Shown here in pieces: positions 35,919-48,164 of a stretch of 64,000 nt of DNA (its first letter is position 1; the number at the start of each line of letters is the position of its first letter). This DNA comes from Otatea glauca (Eukaryota; Streptophyta; Magnoliopsida; Poales; Poaceae). The notes under the pieces are model-generated. The model saw only the letters and a list, made by a program, of their open reading frames with translations. It was not told where the DNA came from and did not search any database. The translations under genes and the position numbers were made by a program. The DNA is taken from assembly GCA_036346275.1 (NCBI GenBank), contig CM070722.1, forward strand, positions 57,883,524 through 57,947,523, in the 5' to 3' direction.

Positions 35919-37835
35919 CGCGTGTGGTCGCACGCGTGTGCGCCAGCCATTGCCAGATGGGCCCCGGCTGTCAGCGCCTCAGCGCGGCTTCGCCCGAAAA
36001 AGGAAAGCGCGCTTTTCCCCGTGAAAGCGTACTTTCCATTTTCGGCAGTTTCTAATTTTCAGTATTTTTCAAAACCTAGAGTATTCAAACTTGAATATCT
36101 TTTGAACTAACGGTCCAAATTTGATGAAATAAATTTATAAATTCTTATAAAATCATTTAGATTCAGAATATGCAAAATTATTTCAGAATTGAATTTTATT
36201 TGAATTTTGAATTTAAATTCAAAGTAAGAGTTAGAAATATGTCATACATGAAAATTTTACAAATGACCACCAAATTTAGTAAAATAAATTTTGTTAGACT
36301 CCTTGTAACCTCAGAAACCATAATATGTAAAAATACTTAGGGTTTGTTATAAGAAAATTTTAAGTTATTAAAAATATGGTAAAATAATGCAATAATGATT
36401 CAAATAGATTAAATCTTTAAATTGCAAATCAAAACAAATACTTCATGTAACCATTTATGAATTTGTGAAGTTATTTTATTTGAATATTTCCATCTGATTT
36501 CTTTTTGGCCCTATTGAAATTTTGTATTTGTTATATGTTGCCATACGACGTGTAGAACCCGACGAGTTCGGTACATTCGACGAACAGGAGTTCGAAGTCG
36601 AGGATAGTCAACAAGGCAAGCAATCCCCTTTGATCATATTGATCCCAGCTTTGCAAATGTTTTCATGAAATGTTTTACTGCATACTTTATTTTTATTAAA
36701 GTCTGCTATGTTATGGAAACTGGTAGTTGTACCTGTAGTTTTATAGAACTTCCTTGATAAGTATGGATTTGTGAACCTTGAAAACCCTAGAACGACATAG
36801 ATATTATTTGATGTCAATATGGGTCACTTACACTTAGTGTTACGCTTAGCCGTGCCTAAAGCAATGTAAAACTGTGACATGATTAAAAATGTTGGTTATG
36901 ACATTTAAATGGGTATGACCATTTTTTTGGTTGGTATTTTGGTTGGAAAATGAAAATAAAACTATGGTTTAGATGCAGGCAATTATTGGCAATAGCCGGG
37001 TGTGCATGTCTTTGCATGTAGTGTAGGGTGGAGATTATTGCCCGTGTCGAGTTAAGGACTGAACTATGGATTGTTTTCAGGCCAAGGATTATCATACAAC
37101 CACAAGTGCTGGTATGGGACAGCTCTAACTTATTAAGTTGTTTAAAACTAACTTTGCACTTGGAAAGGCCGGAGTAGTACGAGCTGTTTCTTAATGAATT
37201 GCTCGACGGGACGTCCACACTGAGGTAATCATGGATTAAACGTCTACCAATATAACAGTGTACGCCATACTGTGGGTAGTTCCATCATTTCTATGCTCTG
37301 AGTTCTTACACCACAGAATGGGTTTGTCGTCACCGTGCTGGTGCAAAGTTAGGATTAAATAATGTAACAGTTATAACATGACTCTCTGCGGCACACCAAA
37401 GGAAGTGTGCAAATATCGATTGCTCAAAGAGTCACCATGTCTTGTGGGAAAGTCAGATACCTCTGCAGAGTGTAAAACTAATCGATTAGCGCGTCATGTA
37501 ATGGACACTTGGTAAAGTCATCACATAGTTAGCAGTTTTGTTTATTTTCATAAAAATGCGGTTTCTACCGTGTGTCGGTGAACTCTACTGTGTGTCAGTA
37601 GAGCTGGTTTTGATTATGGTCATTTTACCCATGTTCAAATTTTTATTTACTCGCTCTTACTTACTGTCATTTTAACTAATCTGCTTTTAAGCAAATTTTA
37701 TTTACATTTCAAACTGGCTTTCTGCAAATTAACCTTAATAGCCTTTCCATTGGAATAGCCTGCATGTATTTTAGGATTTGCAAAAGTCTTGCGAGTATGT
37801 AAGTACTCAACTTGCCTATGTTGATGTTTTTAGGT

Positions 37836-37907
37836 GAAGAATCAGATTACCCCGACGATTCATACATTGATGCAGGATACGAGGAATTTAACGATGAATT
37901 TTTCTAA
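37836..37907 (+). other. acidic micro-ORF at the 3' side of the giant LTR
   Basis: After TTTTTAG, which resembles a splice acceptor, an open stretch of 23 codons reads EESDYPDDSY... and ends NDEFF then TAA. A second acidic open stretch (VEPDEFGTFDEQEF...) lies near 36551-36615. The equivalent block in the LTR at 40232-45825 begins with the same bases but has a stop at its fifth codon. It may be a relic exon or chance. Confidence 0.3.
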
Positions 37908-38162
37908 GGTGTTTCCCTTGTCAGTTTTCTGTGGGACAATGGGTTAAAAAGGCCTACTACAAGAAGTTGTCTCCACTGCAGTTTTACTTTTGGTATTTAA
38001 AAATATTATGTAACCTTACTTCCGCTGTGTAATAAAGTTTGTGTATGTCTGTGATATCAATTTGTATTTGTGCGTACTAGCTACTGATCATAGGACTAGT
38101 ACTGTATGCACATGGTATCCATTTTTGGTATTCATTATCAAAAATGGGGGCCTCACAGAAAG

Positions 38163-39118
38163 GATCAATAATTATGAGAGATAGCCCATGCAAGCCCTAG
38201 ACGTATGTACGCAGTTCAGCCCCACTACCCGTAAGAGCAGTTGTGCTTCCGCCGCTTACACAGATGAAGATGGCAAATTTCCTATTTATGACATTAAGGT
38301 ACTAATATATATATCTTGAATGCTCCATAGATATAATTGTTGGACATCTTAGCTAATTGTGTACCGTTATGTAGGAGGCCATGCAGTGCAATCTCCAAGT
38401 GAGGCTTGCTAATGGCTTTGTTCCCTTCAGGTTGCTTGGAGGCTTGCATATCCATCTGGTTAAGGGGTGCTAGTGCACGGCACCCAGGTAGCATCACGTT
38501 TCACGAAGGTTAGTGCGGATGGTGTACATGATATTTTCAAGGCCGTCACGCTGCAGATGCCCCCAAACGACGAGATCGTGACACTAGGTGATGCTATTGG
38601 CACATACATCTAGCGGCCCAGTAGCGACATCTTCCTGAAGGCCCATCCTCCAGCACCGGAAGTACCCGCATTCCCGGAGTCACCTGCACTACCGGAGTCG
38701 CCTGTTGCACCTCTGCAGGCCACCAAGTTAGCTACCCTGCCTCGTGTATCACAGGCCTTTATGTGGTATCGTGCTCACTCGTCTCCCGTGAAGACTCCCT
38801 TTAGTAGAAAGTAAGTAAAGGGCAAATCGATGCAGATCACGAAGGACCTTGACTATCTAATTGCCCCGTTGTTTTGACTATACAAGCTAGGAGAGCCTTT
38901 AGTAACGGGAGAGCGCCTAAAAAACCTTACAATAGCTTGCCTTAGATTGCATGATTGGTACATGGAACAAGCCAACAAGCTAGTGCCGCAACGTCTATTG
39001 AGTATCTCGATCAGCTTCAAGCACAAGTATCTGTTCAACCAGTCATCGGGGGCTTCTTCACAGTCGACTTCCAGGACTTGTTCGATCTCTTCAACCTTGA
39101 CGCCGCGCTCATAAGATG
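38163..39118 (+). pseudogene. CACTA transposon protein fragment, part 2
   Basis: Short open stretches in this region read LGDAIGTYI and a proline-rich PALPESPVAP segment, then LYKLGEPLVTGERLKNLTIA and a DWYMEQANKLVP segment. Stops lie between them. The first phrase matches the LGDAIGT-I-W pattern of plant En/Spm-type transposon proteins. This is the continuation of part 1 beyond the giant LTR. Multiple stops show decay. Confidence 0.55.
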
Positions 39119-39167
39119 CTAGACATTGTAAGTGTGTGCAATCACAGTCTACATTTATGTAATACCG

Positions 39168-39169
<2 letters not shown>

Positions 39170-39198
<29 letters not shown>

Positions 39199-39348
39199 TG
39201 TATGTATGTATGTATGTATGTATGTATGTATGTATGTATGTATGTATGTATGTATGTATGTATGTATGTATGTATGTATGTATGTATGTATGTATGTATG
39301 TATGTATGTATGTATGTATGTATGTATGTATGTATGTATGTATGTATA
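39170..39348. repeat. (ATGT)n microsatellite, about 44 units
   Basis: Uninterrupted tetranucleotide units for about 179 bases, inside the decayed CACTA element. The length is unusual and no unit is mutated by eye. The repeat is open in several frames and gives artificial Y-V-C-M or Y-I-H-T peptides. Confidence 0.95.
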
Positions 39349-39350
39349 AA

Positions 39351-39494
39351 TATATGATCCATGAAGCGAAAAAGAACAAACAATCGATGGGTTTCCTTGA
39401 CCCACACATAGTCTCGAAACAAACAATTGACAAAAAATTAAAATTTGTCGATGATTACGTGGATGAGGCATTTGTGGCTCAAAAAGAGAACTAA
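39351..39494 (+). pseudogene. CACTA transposon protein fragment, part 3
   Basis: After the microsatellite the frame reads MIHEAKKNKQSMGFLDPH then DKKLKFVDDYVDEAFVAQ and a stop. The I-x-GF-DP pattern resembles the segment before the Ulp1-like protease region in plant CACTA proteins. The match is from memory of the family pattern and is moderate. Confidence 0.45.
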
Positions 39495-40009
39495 CACATA
39501 CTTTTACCCCACAACCCGGGGTAAGTGTTGCACTACTTACTATACTTTGATTTGTACTGTGCATACAACTCAGAGTTAGGTTAAATGACCATGGCGACAA
39601 ATCTATGTAGGTTTCACTAGGTTCTAATTGTAATTCACACAAGAAAGAACTAGGTTATGTACCTTGATTCCTTACAGATCGGCAGCCATGACTTGAATCC
39701 TGTCTCGAAATTACTCAACAGGTAATCATATTTCCTCCATAGATAACATGATTCTGTAGATTGTTCAAGGTGTACGTATGTTGCTCCTAGAATGGCTGAG
39801 GCTAACTTTTTGGATCACGTATGTCGTTCAAAGTGTACAAAGCTCATGGAGGGCCTTCTAGCGGGCGAAGTTGAAGAACGATTTTAAATTTCTGGTACCC
39901 GCTAGTACACAATAATCCTATATCACACTCCATAATAATACATCTAAAACTAACTAATTCTATATTTGTAATATGTTTTTCATAGACAATTCCTAAACTT
40001 TCTGTGATG

Positions 40010-40104
40010 AGTCATCATTATCACTGGCACATGATTATAGACGGTTAACAAGACCGTCTATGATGAGTTTTTAGAACCGAATGTGAAAATTTTCTGTAGC
40101 AGTG
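40010..40104. mobile_element. 3' terminus of a CACTA element
   Basis: The end is TTTTCTGTAGCAGTG, the reverse complement of CACTGCTACAGAAAA, a CACTA terminus. Just inside are subterminal motifs AGACGGTTAACAAGACCGTCT and ATGATGAG. The matching 5' terminus was not found in the window before 33112, so the 5' part is probably deleted. Confidence 0.7.
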
Positions 40105-40231
40105 AGAGGACGTAACTGCAATGCATGGTTGGATTTGATGGCCATTACTAGGTCAATCGAACGATTTTCGTAGTCCTAGATTTAACAATCAATATGGCGT
40201 AACGTGGAGTTCGGTTTACACCCAACTTTAT

Positions 40232-43200
40232 TGTAACATCCCGTAAAATTAAAAAATATGAAAAATAAAAAGTTTAAAATTTAAAAATGGAATTGAATAA
40301 AAATTTCAATTGGAATCAAGATTTTGGTTTAAAATAAATATCTTTTCCTCTTTTTCTTGTATTCTAATTTTAAAAGAAAAGAATATTTCCTTCATTAAAA
40401 CTATTTCTTCCAAAACAAACAAAATATAAACATAAATTTGAGATGTAATATTTAATTTTAATTTGAATTTTCTGAGTTTTCTGAATTATTGGTTCTTCTT
40501 GAATTTTGCTCTAAAAAGAAAAGTAATATCTATTGAAATGGTAAAATGGTAAAAGTAAAAAGATAAAAACACCATAACAATAAAAATCTGCAAAAATAAT
40601 ATTAAAATATTAGGAACTGTAATAGACCTTGACATGCTGTCAAAAGTGATCTGAACACATTAAATAAAAGAAAACATATTGTAATCATGAAAAGATAATC
40701 AGAAATCTGAAGTTGCAAGATTTCTTCAGAAGTTATCTTAACTTAACCTGAGTTAAAATTTTAACCATGCCGACATGTTTGTCTTATATATGTCTGGTAA
40801 AAATATCAAGAGTTTATCCCATAATTTAGTATTTTTAGAAATTCAAAAACAGACTATTGGAAAAGCTGAAAATCTCAATGTCAGAATTATTAAAATTTCA
40901 ATATCAAATATAAAAATCTTAAAATTTTATATAATGTCAATAATTACATTTAAGACTTTAATAAAAAGTTTCATAAAATAATAAACTGTATTTATCTTAA
41001 ATTAAATAAAAATAAAAATCAGCCAAAATCCACAACAGTGCATTGTCAGATTTTTATAAATATTTATATCAATAATTTTTATCTAAAATTTTTACTGAAT
41101 CCTTATATTTACCTTTCAGACCTCTGGAAAAATCCTCTCAAAATATTGAGTCGGTTTCATGACCTAATCCAATGAATCTATCCCGAGCTGTCCAGAGTCT
41201 TCCTCCATTTTACCTTTGCCCTTCACTGACTGGTGGGACCACTTGCTACAGCTAACCTTGCCGATTTCCATCACTTTCGTTGACTGCCATGTGGACCCCG
41301 GGCCCATTGGTCAGACCTTCTTCCTCCTTCTTCTTCTTTCTTCCCCTTTCTCTGTCTTTCCCCGAGCCAGCCAAACCAGCTCGCGTCGCCTTCCTTGCTT
41401 ATCGCTTCCCAGCCGCAATTCACGTCGCCCAAGACGCCGATCCGCTACTCCTCTTGTCACCTCACCATTGCCACTTGCCATACCTTGCATCAAAGAAATC
41501 CGAAACCTCCGCCTATTGCCGCCTCTTGCCAATTCTCCATCACGGCGAGGTTTTATCATGATTTTCCTCGCCACGCACGATATGGGTAGGCAAATGGCAT
41601 TGCTGTCTCACCGACTTACCCATCTTGTCAAAAGTCTGTCGTGACAACCATCTCTCCAAAAGAATTGCCGCCACGGCATCAAAGCCTTCTGCGCTGCTTC
41701 ACGCCATTTCCTTCCATGTTCAAATCTCGTGCTCACCGCCTTACTTCGCCTATTTAAACCCTTCAAGACTTGGCTAGACCTTGGCTCTCCTCACTCATCC
41801 ATCTGCCAAAACTCCGCACAAAACTGCCGTGTCTTCTCCAACTCCGGCAAGGTCCGAGAAAAGGGGGAAAACCCAATTTCAGCAATTCGCCGAACCTTAC
41901 CTCGAACTATCTAACCTGGAGCTACTTCATAACCCCTAGCACCTTCCCCTACCTTCACTTCAAGCTATCCTTCTCCGGCGAGCCGCCATGCCACCTCTCT
42001 TCCGCCGCAGCTACCTCGCACGGTGGCAGCTCATCTCAGTGCTTCTCCAAATGATTCAACCACAAAAATGGAACTATTGGGCCACCTTGATGCTCGAATC
42101 ATTACCCATTCGAGCTGAGCCGAGCTCATCTTCTTCTCCGGCGAGCCCCCATCTCCTCCGCCGCCTCCCTCCGGTGGCAGAGCAACTCCGGCCATCTCCG
42201 ACTAAGCTAGCACCTCCCCTGGGTTCGCATGGATACCCTAGTGCTCAAGGTGAAGTCCATTCACCGGCCTCAGATTCTTCGCCGCCGGCGAAGCTTTCGC
42301 CGCCTCCCTGCCTCGGTCGCCGACAAGTGTGCCACCTTGTCGATGACTCGTGCGCTCAAGTCACTGTGGCGCAGGTCCCGCGCGTTAGCACTTCAGCCCA
42401 GCCAAGTCCCGAAGCAGAAAGCGTATTTCCGAGGTGAAAGCGTATTTTCCTCTTTTGGTAAATTTTCTATTTTCTATATTTTCCTAAAACCGAATACATT
42501 TTTTTGCTCATATCTTTTGAACCATCAATCCAAATGAAATGAAATAAATTTCTAAATTCATGATAAACCCTGTAGATTCATAATATGCAAAAATATTTTG
42601 TAAATGAACTATATTTAAATTTTAAATTCAATTTAAAGAAAAGGATCAAAAGAATGCCATATGTGGAACTTCTGCAAATAAACTCCAATTTGAATAAAAT
42701 CAATTTTGTTAGAAACCTTAACTCCTCAGGAACCTGAATATGTAAAATTATTTAGACTTAGACTTTATTCACATCATTTTCTAAAGTAAGTTGTTTCCAA
42801 TATGATAAATATTCAAATATGAATATCTTTTGCAAAAATAGTTCAATTCATGTCAAATTAGTCTCTGTGTGTTTAAAAATTAGTAATCTACTCGGATATA
42901 CAAAAATATTTAGAATTGAATCTAGTTTAAATTAAATTTGAAAGATAGATTACTTTCAAATGTATAGAAGTTAAAAATAAATATAATTTAAAGCATACAA
43001 GTTCAAATAATGGTAAAGTGATTCCAAGATCTTCAATAAAACCATAGTACCCCTGTTATGCAAGAATACCTCATGATTGTGCCTATTTGAATTAAGTACA
43101 TATCAAGTCTTAATGTTTAATTATATGGAAAACATCTCGGATAAAAGCAAAATATTGTGAAATCAACTTTAAAACAATCTTAGTAATGCTCCATGCTAAT

Positions 43201-45825
43201 GTCAGGAAAATAAATGAATAATCATGTAAGGATCAGTCGCAAACTAAGAACTAAAACTGAACTGATATCGTGTAAACTACAAAACTAATTAAGCATTTTC
43301 AATAGCCTGTAAAACATCTCGTCTTGATACCAATTTTATAAAGATCTATTTAGAAACCATATTTAAGATATGTTCTACCGTAATCTAGAAAAATATTGTA
43401 TTTTCAACTTTCTTTACATCTGAATCCTGTTAACCCAATACCCTTAAGTAATAAGATCATCTAATCTTTAATATCATATAAGCTTTTTCAACAATGAATA
43501 TAATGTCTCATCTAAACACTAAATGTATGAAATCAGCATAAGAATGTTTTTCAAAGTATAGACTATCATATTCTAAAGAAATAATCTTATTTCATCATGT
43601 TTTGCATATAAATCCTATTAGCCAAATAACCTTAAGTATTATACTTTATGGACTCAACTATATGAATGAATAAACTTTGAAACAATGAACAAATACGTAA
43701 TTTGTATCACCAGAACCTTCTTAAAAACTAGGAATAAATCCAATAACTTAGTTCAATGGATCTAACAAATTCAAAGTCACTTCTTATGCAAAATCAATTA
43801 AAAAGGATTAAGTGCTATTCATTTATGGCTTTTAGCTCAATTGTCAAATATGTTAAATCTTATTAATCCAAATAATTTTAGCATCTATAATTCGAAGTTA
43901 TAAATACAAGAATTCATAATTTTAGCCTCTTGAATTCGTAAATCAAGAATAGATAATCTATCAAAGAAACCATGCTTTCTTTATCATAAGACATTAACAA
44001 TATGTTTGTATAATTATCTAAATCATAATATCTTGAAATCATTCAATCCGAACCCTAAAACATTCCTGTTTTCTTTAATGAATCTTTATTTGGTTTTCTG
44101 TCTGTTTTCTTTTTGCCCTTATTAAAGTTGGATATTTGCTATATTTCTGATTGAATGACGTGTAGAATCCGACGTCCTTTCCTCCGTCGTTGCCTCCATT
44201 AGCCGTGGCTTCGTCTTCGTCGTAAGCAATAAATAAGCAAGGCAAGCACCCCCTTTGATCATATTGATCCCAGTTTTATAAATGTTTTCATTAAATGTTT
44301 TACTGCATACTTTACTTTTATTAAAGTTTGCTATATTATGGGTATTGGTAGTTGTACCTATTGCTTCATAGAACTTCCTTGATAAGTATGAAATTGTGAA
44401 CCTTGAAAACCCTAGAATAACATAGACAATACTTGATGTCACTTTGGGTTATTCACATTTAGAGACATGCTTAGCCGTGCTTAAAGAAACATAAAAATGT
44501 TGGATATGATTAAAAATGTTGGATATGACATTCAATGGGTATGACCTTCCTTTATGGTTGGTATTTTGATCAAAAATGAATATAAAACTATGATTTTGAT
44601 GCGGGCAATTATTGGCAATAGCCGGGTGTACAAGGGACTTGTACGTAGTGTAGGGTGGAGATTATTGCCCGTATCGGATTAAGGACCGAACTACGTGTTC
44701 GTTAAACCCAAGAATTACCGTACAACCACAAGTGCTGGTATGGGACAGCCTTAAACCAATTAAGTTATCTGGTTTAACTTTGCACATTGGTAAGCCGGAG
44801 TAGTACGAGCTTCTTCAGTGACTGGTTGCTCGAAGGGGCACCCACACCGAGGTGTTGGGAGTCACGTTTGCTAATACAACGGTGAATGCCATACTATGGA
44901 CATGCTTAATCATTATTGTGCAGTGACTGTGCAAACATATACACCATAGTATGGGTTTAACGTCACCGGGCTGGTGCAAAGTTAGCCTAGATAATGTAAA
45001 GGTTTCCGTCATGAACATTCTGGTCACTACGTCAAAGGTGCGTGAAATATGCGGCAAAAGGAAAAGGTCATGACTTGTGGGTAAAGATGTACAACTCTGC
45101 AGAGTGTCAAACTTTTCGAAAAGCTGTTCCCGCGGTTATGGGAATCTTGGTGCGCCAGCACTAGTTAGCTGTTTTTTTATTTTCGTAAAACTTTGGATTT
45201 CTACTTGGGACTGGTAGGAATGGTTACTCGAGATTTCTACCTGAGACTGGTAGGAATGGTTCGTGGATATGATCATGATACCCAGGTACATGAGATTTAA
45301 TTATGCTTATATTCATTACTTTCAAGATTAAATTACTTTTACTTAAATTCCGTTTTGGCAATCTACTATTCTGTATTTACATTTCAAATTGGCTTTATGC
45401 AAACTAACCATACTAGCCTCTCCTTTGAAATGGCTTGCATATATCATAGGCTTTGCAAAAGTCTTGCGGAGTACGAAAGTACTCACCCTTGCTTAATTGT
45501 TGTTTTTAGGTGAAGAATCAGATTAGTCCGATGCAACATAATTGTCGCAGGATTCGGAAATGATAACGATGAAGTTTTTCTAGGGATTATGCCTTGTCAG
45601 TTACCTGAGGGATTGGATGGGCACACTACAAGAATTTACTTCTTTGCTGCTATAAACTCTGAATTGTAAGATTATTGTGTAAATTAGCTGCCGCTTTAAT
45701 AATATGATGTATGGTTGTGATTCCAATTGTTGTAAATGTGCGTACTAGCTACTGATCATGGGACTAGTACTGTTCGCACATGAGATTTCCATTTTTGCAT
45801 TTATGTGAAAATGGGGGTCATTACA
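40232..45825 (+). mobile_element. giant solo LTR, family T, uninterrupted copy
   Basis: It starts TGTAACATCCCGTAAAATTA and ends AATGGGGGTCATTACA. TTTAT lies exactly on both sides (40227-40231 and 45826-45830). At 5,594 bases it is a very long LTR. Regions in order: an AT-rich U3-like part, TATTTAAA at 41751, a GC-rich leader-like part to about 42440, an AT-rich part, and a conserved 3' part from about 44150. The frames at 41216-41644 and 41988-42437 are proline- and serine-rich with no recognised domain. No gag-pol. Confidence 0.88.
41751..41758 (+). promoter_or_regulatory. giant-LTR TATA box
   Basis: TATTTAAA follows TACTTCGCC and precedes pyrimidine-rich leader-like sequence (CTCTCCTCACTCATCC). 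It corresponds in position to 34347 in the sister LTR. Confidence 0.45.
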
Positions 45826-45830
45826 TTTAT

Positions 45831-47640
45831 GTAGACGTACAAGTACAACAGCTTGAGATGCGTTTGGAATGATGCTATAACTAGTTCAGGGATTATATAC
45901 GTAGCTTCAATCAGGGTAAATATATGTACAAACTCTAATTGATGTACATAAGCTTTTCAATGAATCATGAGTAAAGCACGCTGTACATTCAATTATGTGA
46001 CAATTAAAGAACAATACCAACATTTCTTATGTTGTAAGCTCTAGCTTAATTTGCTAGCTACATAAGTACATACCCATAATTAATCGATCGAACAGCTCAT
46101 GATTGAAGCCTTTGTCCATATTCACACTGTATATATTAGTGATCAGAGTACTAAAATCCTGAAAGCACGCATGATAAAACGATATCTACTTAAGAATGGA
46201 GACGTGTGTATGTATGGCTGATCTGTTGTTTATCTGTATAACAAACCATATATGTCTGCATGCATAACAAAGCAGTGGCGTTCGATCCTTGGGTTTGAAA
46301 TTTTTATCGCAGATCTAGATCTGATGTAGTCCTACAATAATGCACATCATGCAAATCCATTCATGTTCTATACTCCACACACACTAAAAGTTTTGTAGTA
46401 CATGCGCACTAGCTACAACATGATCTTAACTCACTTCTACTCATGATCTACACCAACTACCTTGGATCTACACCATCCAACCAAGTGTTGTACGCATGCA
46501 TGTACTACAAAAAAGATTGTGTGCATAGCACTGTCGGCGAAAAATGCTACGACTGTGAAAGTTTTTTTTTATCGATTCCCCGATCGGACCGTCGATTGCT
46601 TAATCGGAAGGTTTAAAAGACTTCCGATTCCCACAGGTGAAGTATTAGCTGATCCAGTACTGTATGCAACCGATCATCCGCCCTTTCTTTAACACCACCA
46701 TTAATTCTCTTCCAGGGACCTCCTTTCAACTCTCATCAAACTGTTGTTGTTGCACGCATACGAGTGGCCTTTTTTGCACATGATCGAACACGTACCTTAG
46801 CTTTGTCCCTAGCTAGCTGCACTTTTGTACATCGTGAAATGCTACCCGTGCTTAGGCACATCCAGAAGTCTGCACCTGCGAGGTCAATTTTAACTAAACC
46901 ACAACACAAGTGTAGATCCATTTGGCAAAAATTAAAGACAACTAATTCATTAGCTTAAGCACTAAGGTCGGTATATAAGTGTGCTTTACAAAAGTCTGTC
47001 AGCTCAATTGACAACGTAGCTTTCTTAATGCATGAGCCACTAATTAACTGTATTACAGTTACAGACAACTTAGTTTGATCCCTTGCATAATTAACCCAGA
47101 TATTAACCATGTTTAAGTTTATGAACACCTAGTTAATTATTATTATATATAGGAGATCGACCCTACCATTTACTAAACTATTATATTCCGTTACATAATA
47201 TAAGGCTTCTTAATTTGCCTTTGATCTTGTTTCAAAATATAAGTCAGGCATATGTATTTAATCCATTTTTTTCTACTTATACTCGTGTCAAATTGTCAAT
47301 GTGGTACCATATGTTCCGAGTGATGACTTGTCGCATTGTTAAAGGTAGACAAGTCACTGTTTCTGAATCTTGGCGACAAAAGAAAAAAAAATACAATAGA
47401 TAATCCCTGTATTTCGAAAGGGAGAGAGAGAGAGTAATAATATTACAAAAAAATTTAATTCCCACTATTGCAATCACGTACGGTGTGTGCCGAACTTTAT
47501 AGAAAGTACATACAAACTTTGCTGCCTAAAATGCAAAGGAGGAAAGAATTTCAGGTGTGTGTAGCTAGCCACTTTATGCGCGGGAACAAAGGAGGCAGTG
47601 CATGTCAGTGCGGTGCTTGCGGCATGCATATAGATTTGTA
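45831..47640. other. intergenic, no gene recognised
   Basis: Unique-looking AT-rich sequence. A plus-strand frame at 46462-46692 has no recognisable domain. A short GA run lies at 47420-47434. Confidence 0.45.
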
Positions 47641-47886
47641 CTCTATCTAGTTGTCGTTTTAGATATCGATATGATCTCTAAAACATAATTTGATTACTAT
47701 TTTTTATTATAATATATTTATAAAATCTAATAAAATTATAATATTATGAAATTACTTTTGAGACAAATATACACATATGATTTTCATGTATCTAATTTAA
47801 ATATTTAAAAAGATATTGACAGTCAAAGTTTTGAAAGTTTGATTACCCTTATATCATAAACGACAACTATTTATGACCAAAGGAGG
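47641..47886. mobile_element. Stowaway-like MITE
   Basis: TA flanks both sides (47639-47640 and 47887-47888). The right end, reverse-complemented, reads CCTCCTTTGGTCATAAATAG, and the left end CTCTATCTAGTTGTCGTTTT matches it apart from a deletion. The AT-rich interior is of the same kind as at 13948. Confidence 0.6.
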
Positions 47887-48164
47887 TATATCTTTAATCA
47901 CGTGTAATGGTTTTCAACATGATCTTGGATTCGTAGCGGAAATTTTATTTGACAGTGAAGTTCAGTGTCGGCCATGTAGCAACAAAAGACCGGGAAAAGC
48001 ACAAAAATTTCGGCTACGTGCGTTCTCACCCAAGATAGGGCAAGGAAACGCCAGTCATGAGGTAGCTCAAGATATGTGGTGCAACACTATACCCATATAC
48101 CTATGCAGCCGTTGCAGGAGAAGATATACATCACATATGTCAGGTGGAAACCCCTCCTAACATA

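Larger units (their letters stand above)
33345..38157 (+). mobile_element. giant solo LTR, family T, with nested solo LTR
   Basis: It starts TGTAACAGCCTC and ends AATGGGGGCCTCACA. GAAAG lies exactly on both sides (33340-33344 and 38158-38162). Removing the nested LTR at 35049-35918 leaves about 3.9 kb. It matches 40232-45825 in many blocks: AATGGTAAAAGTAAAAAG, GATCATATTGATCCCAG, GGCAATTATTGGCAATAGCC, CGGAGTAGTACGAGCT, GTGAAGAATCAGATTA and TGTGCGTACTAGCTACTGAT. A TATA box at 34347 precedes a GC-rich leader-like region. No gag-pol. The insertion splits a CACTA gene. Confidence 0.88.

Noticed and set aside
39116..39642. Open frames rich in YVCM or YIHT repeats
   Set aside because: They are translations of the (ATGT)n microsatellite and not proteins.
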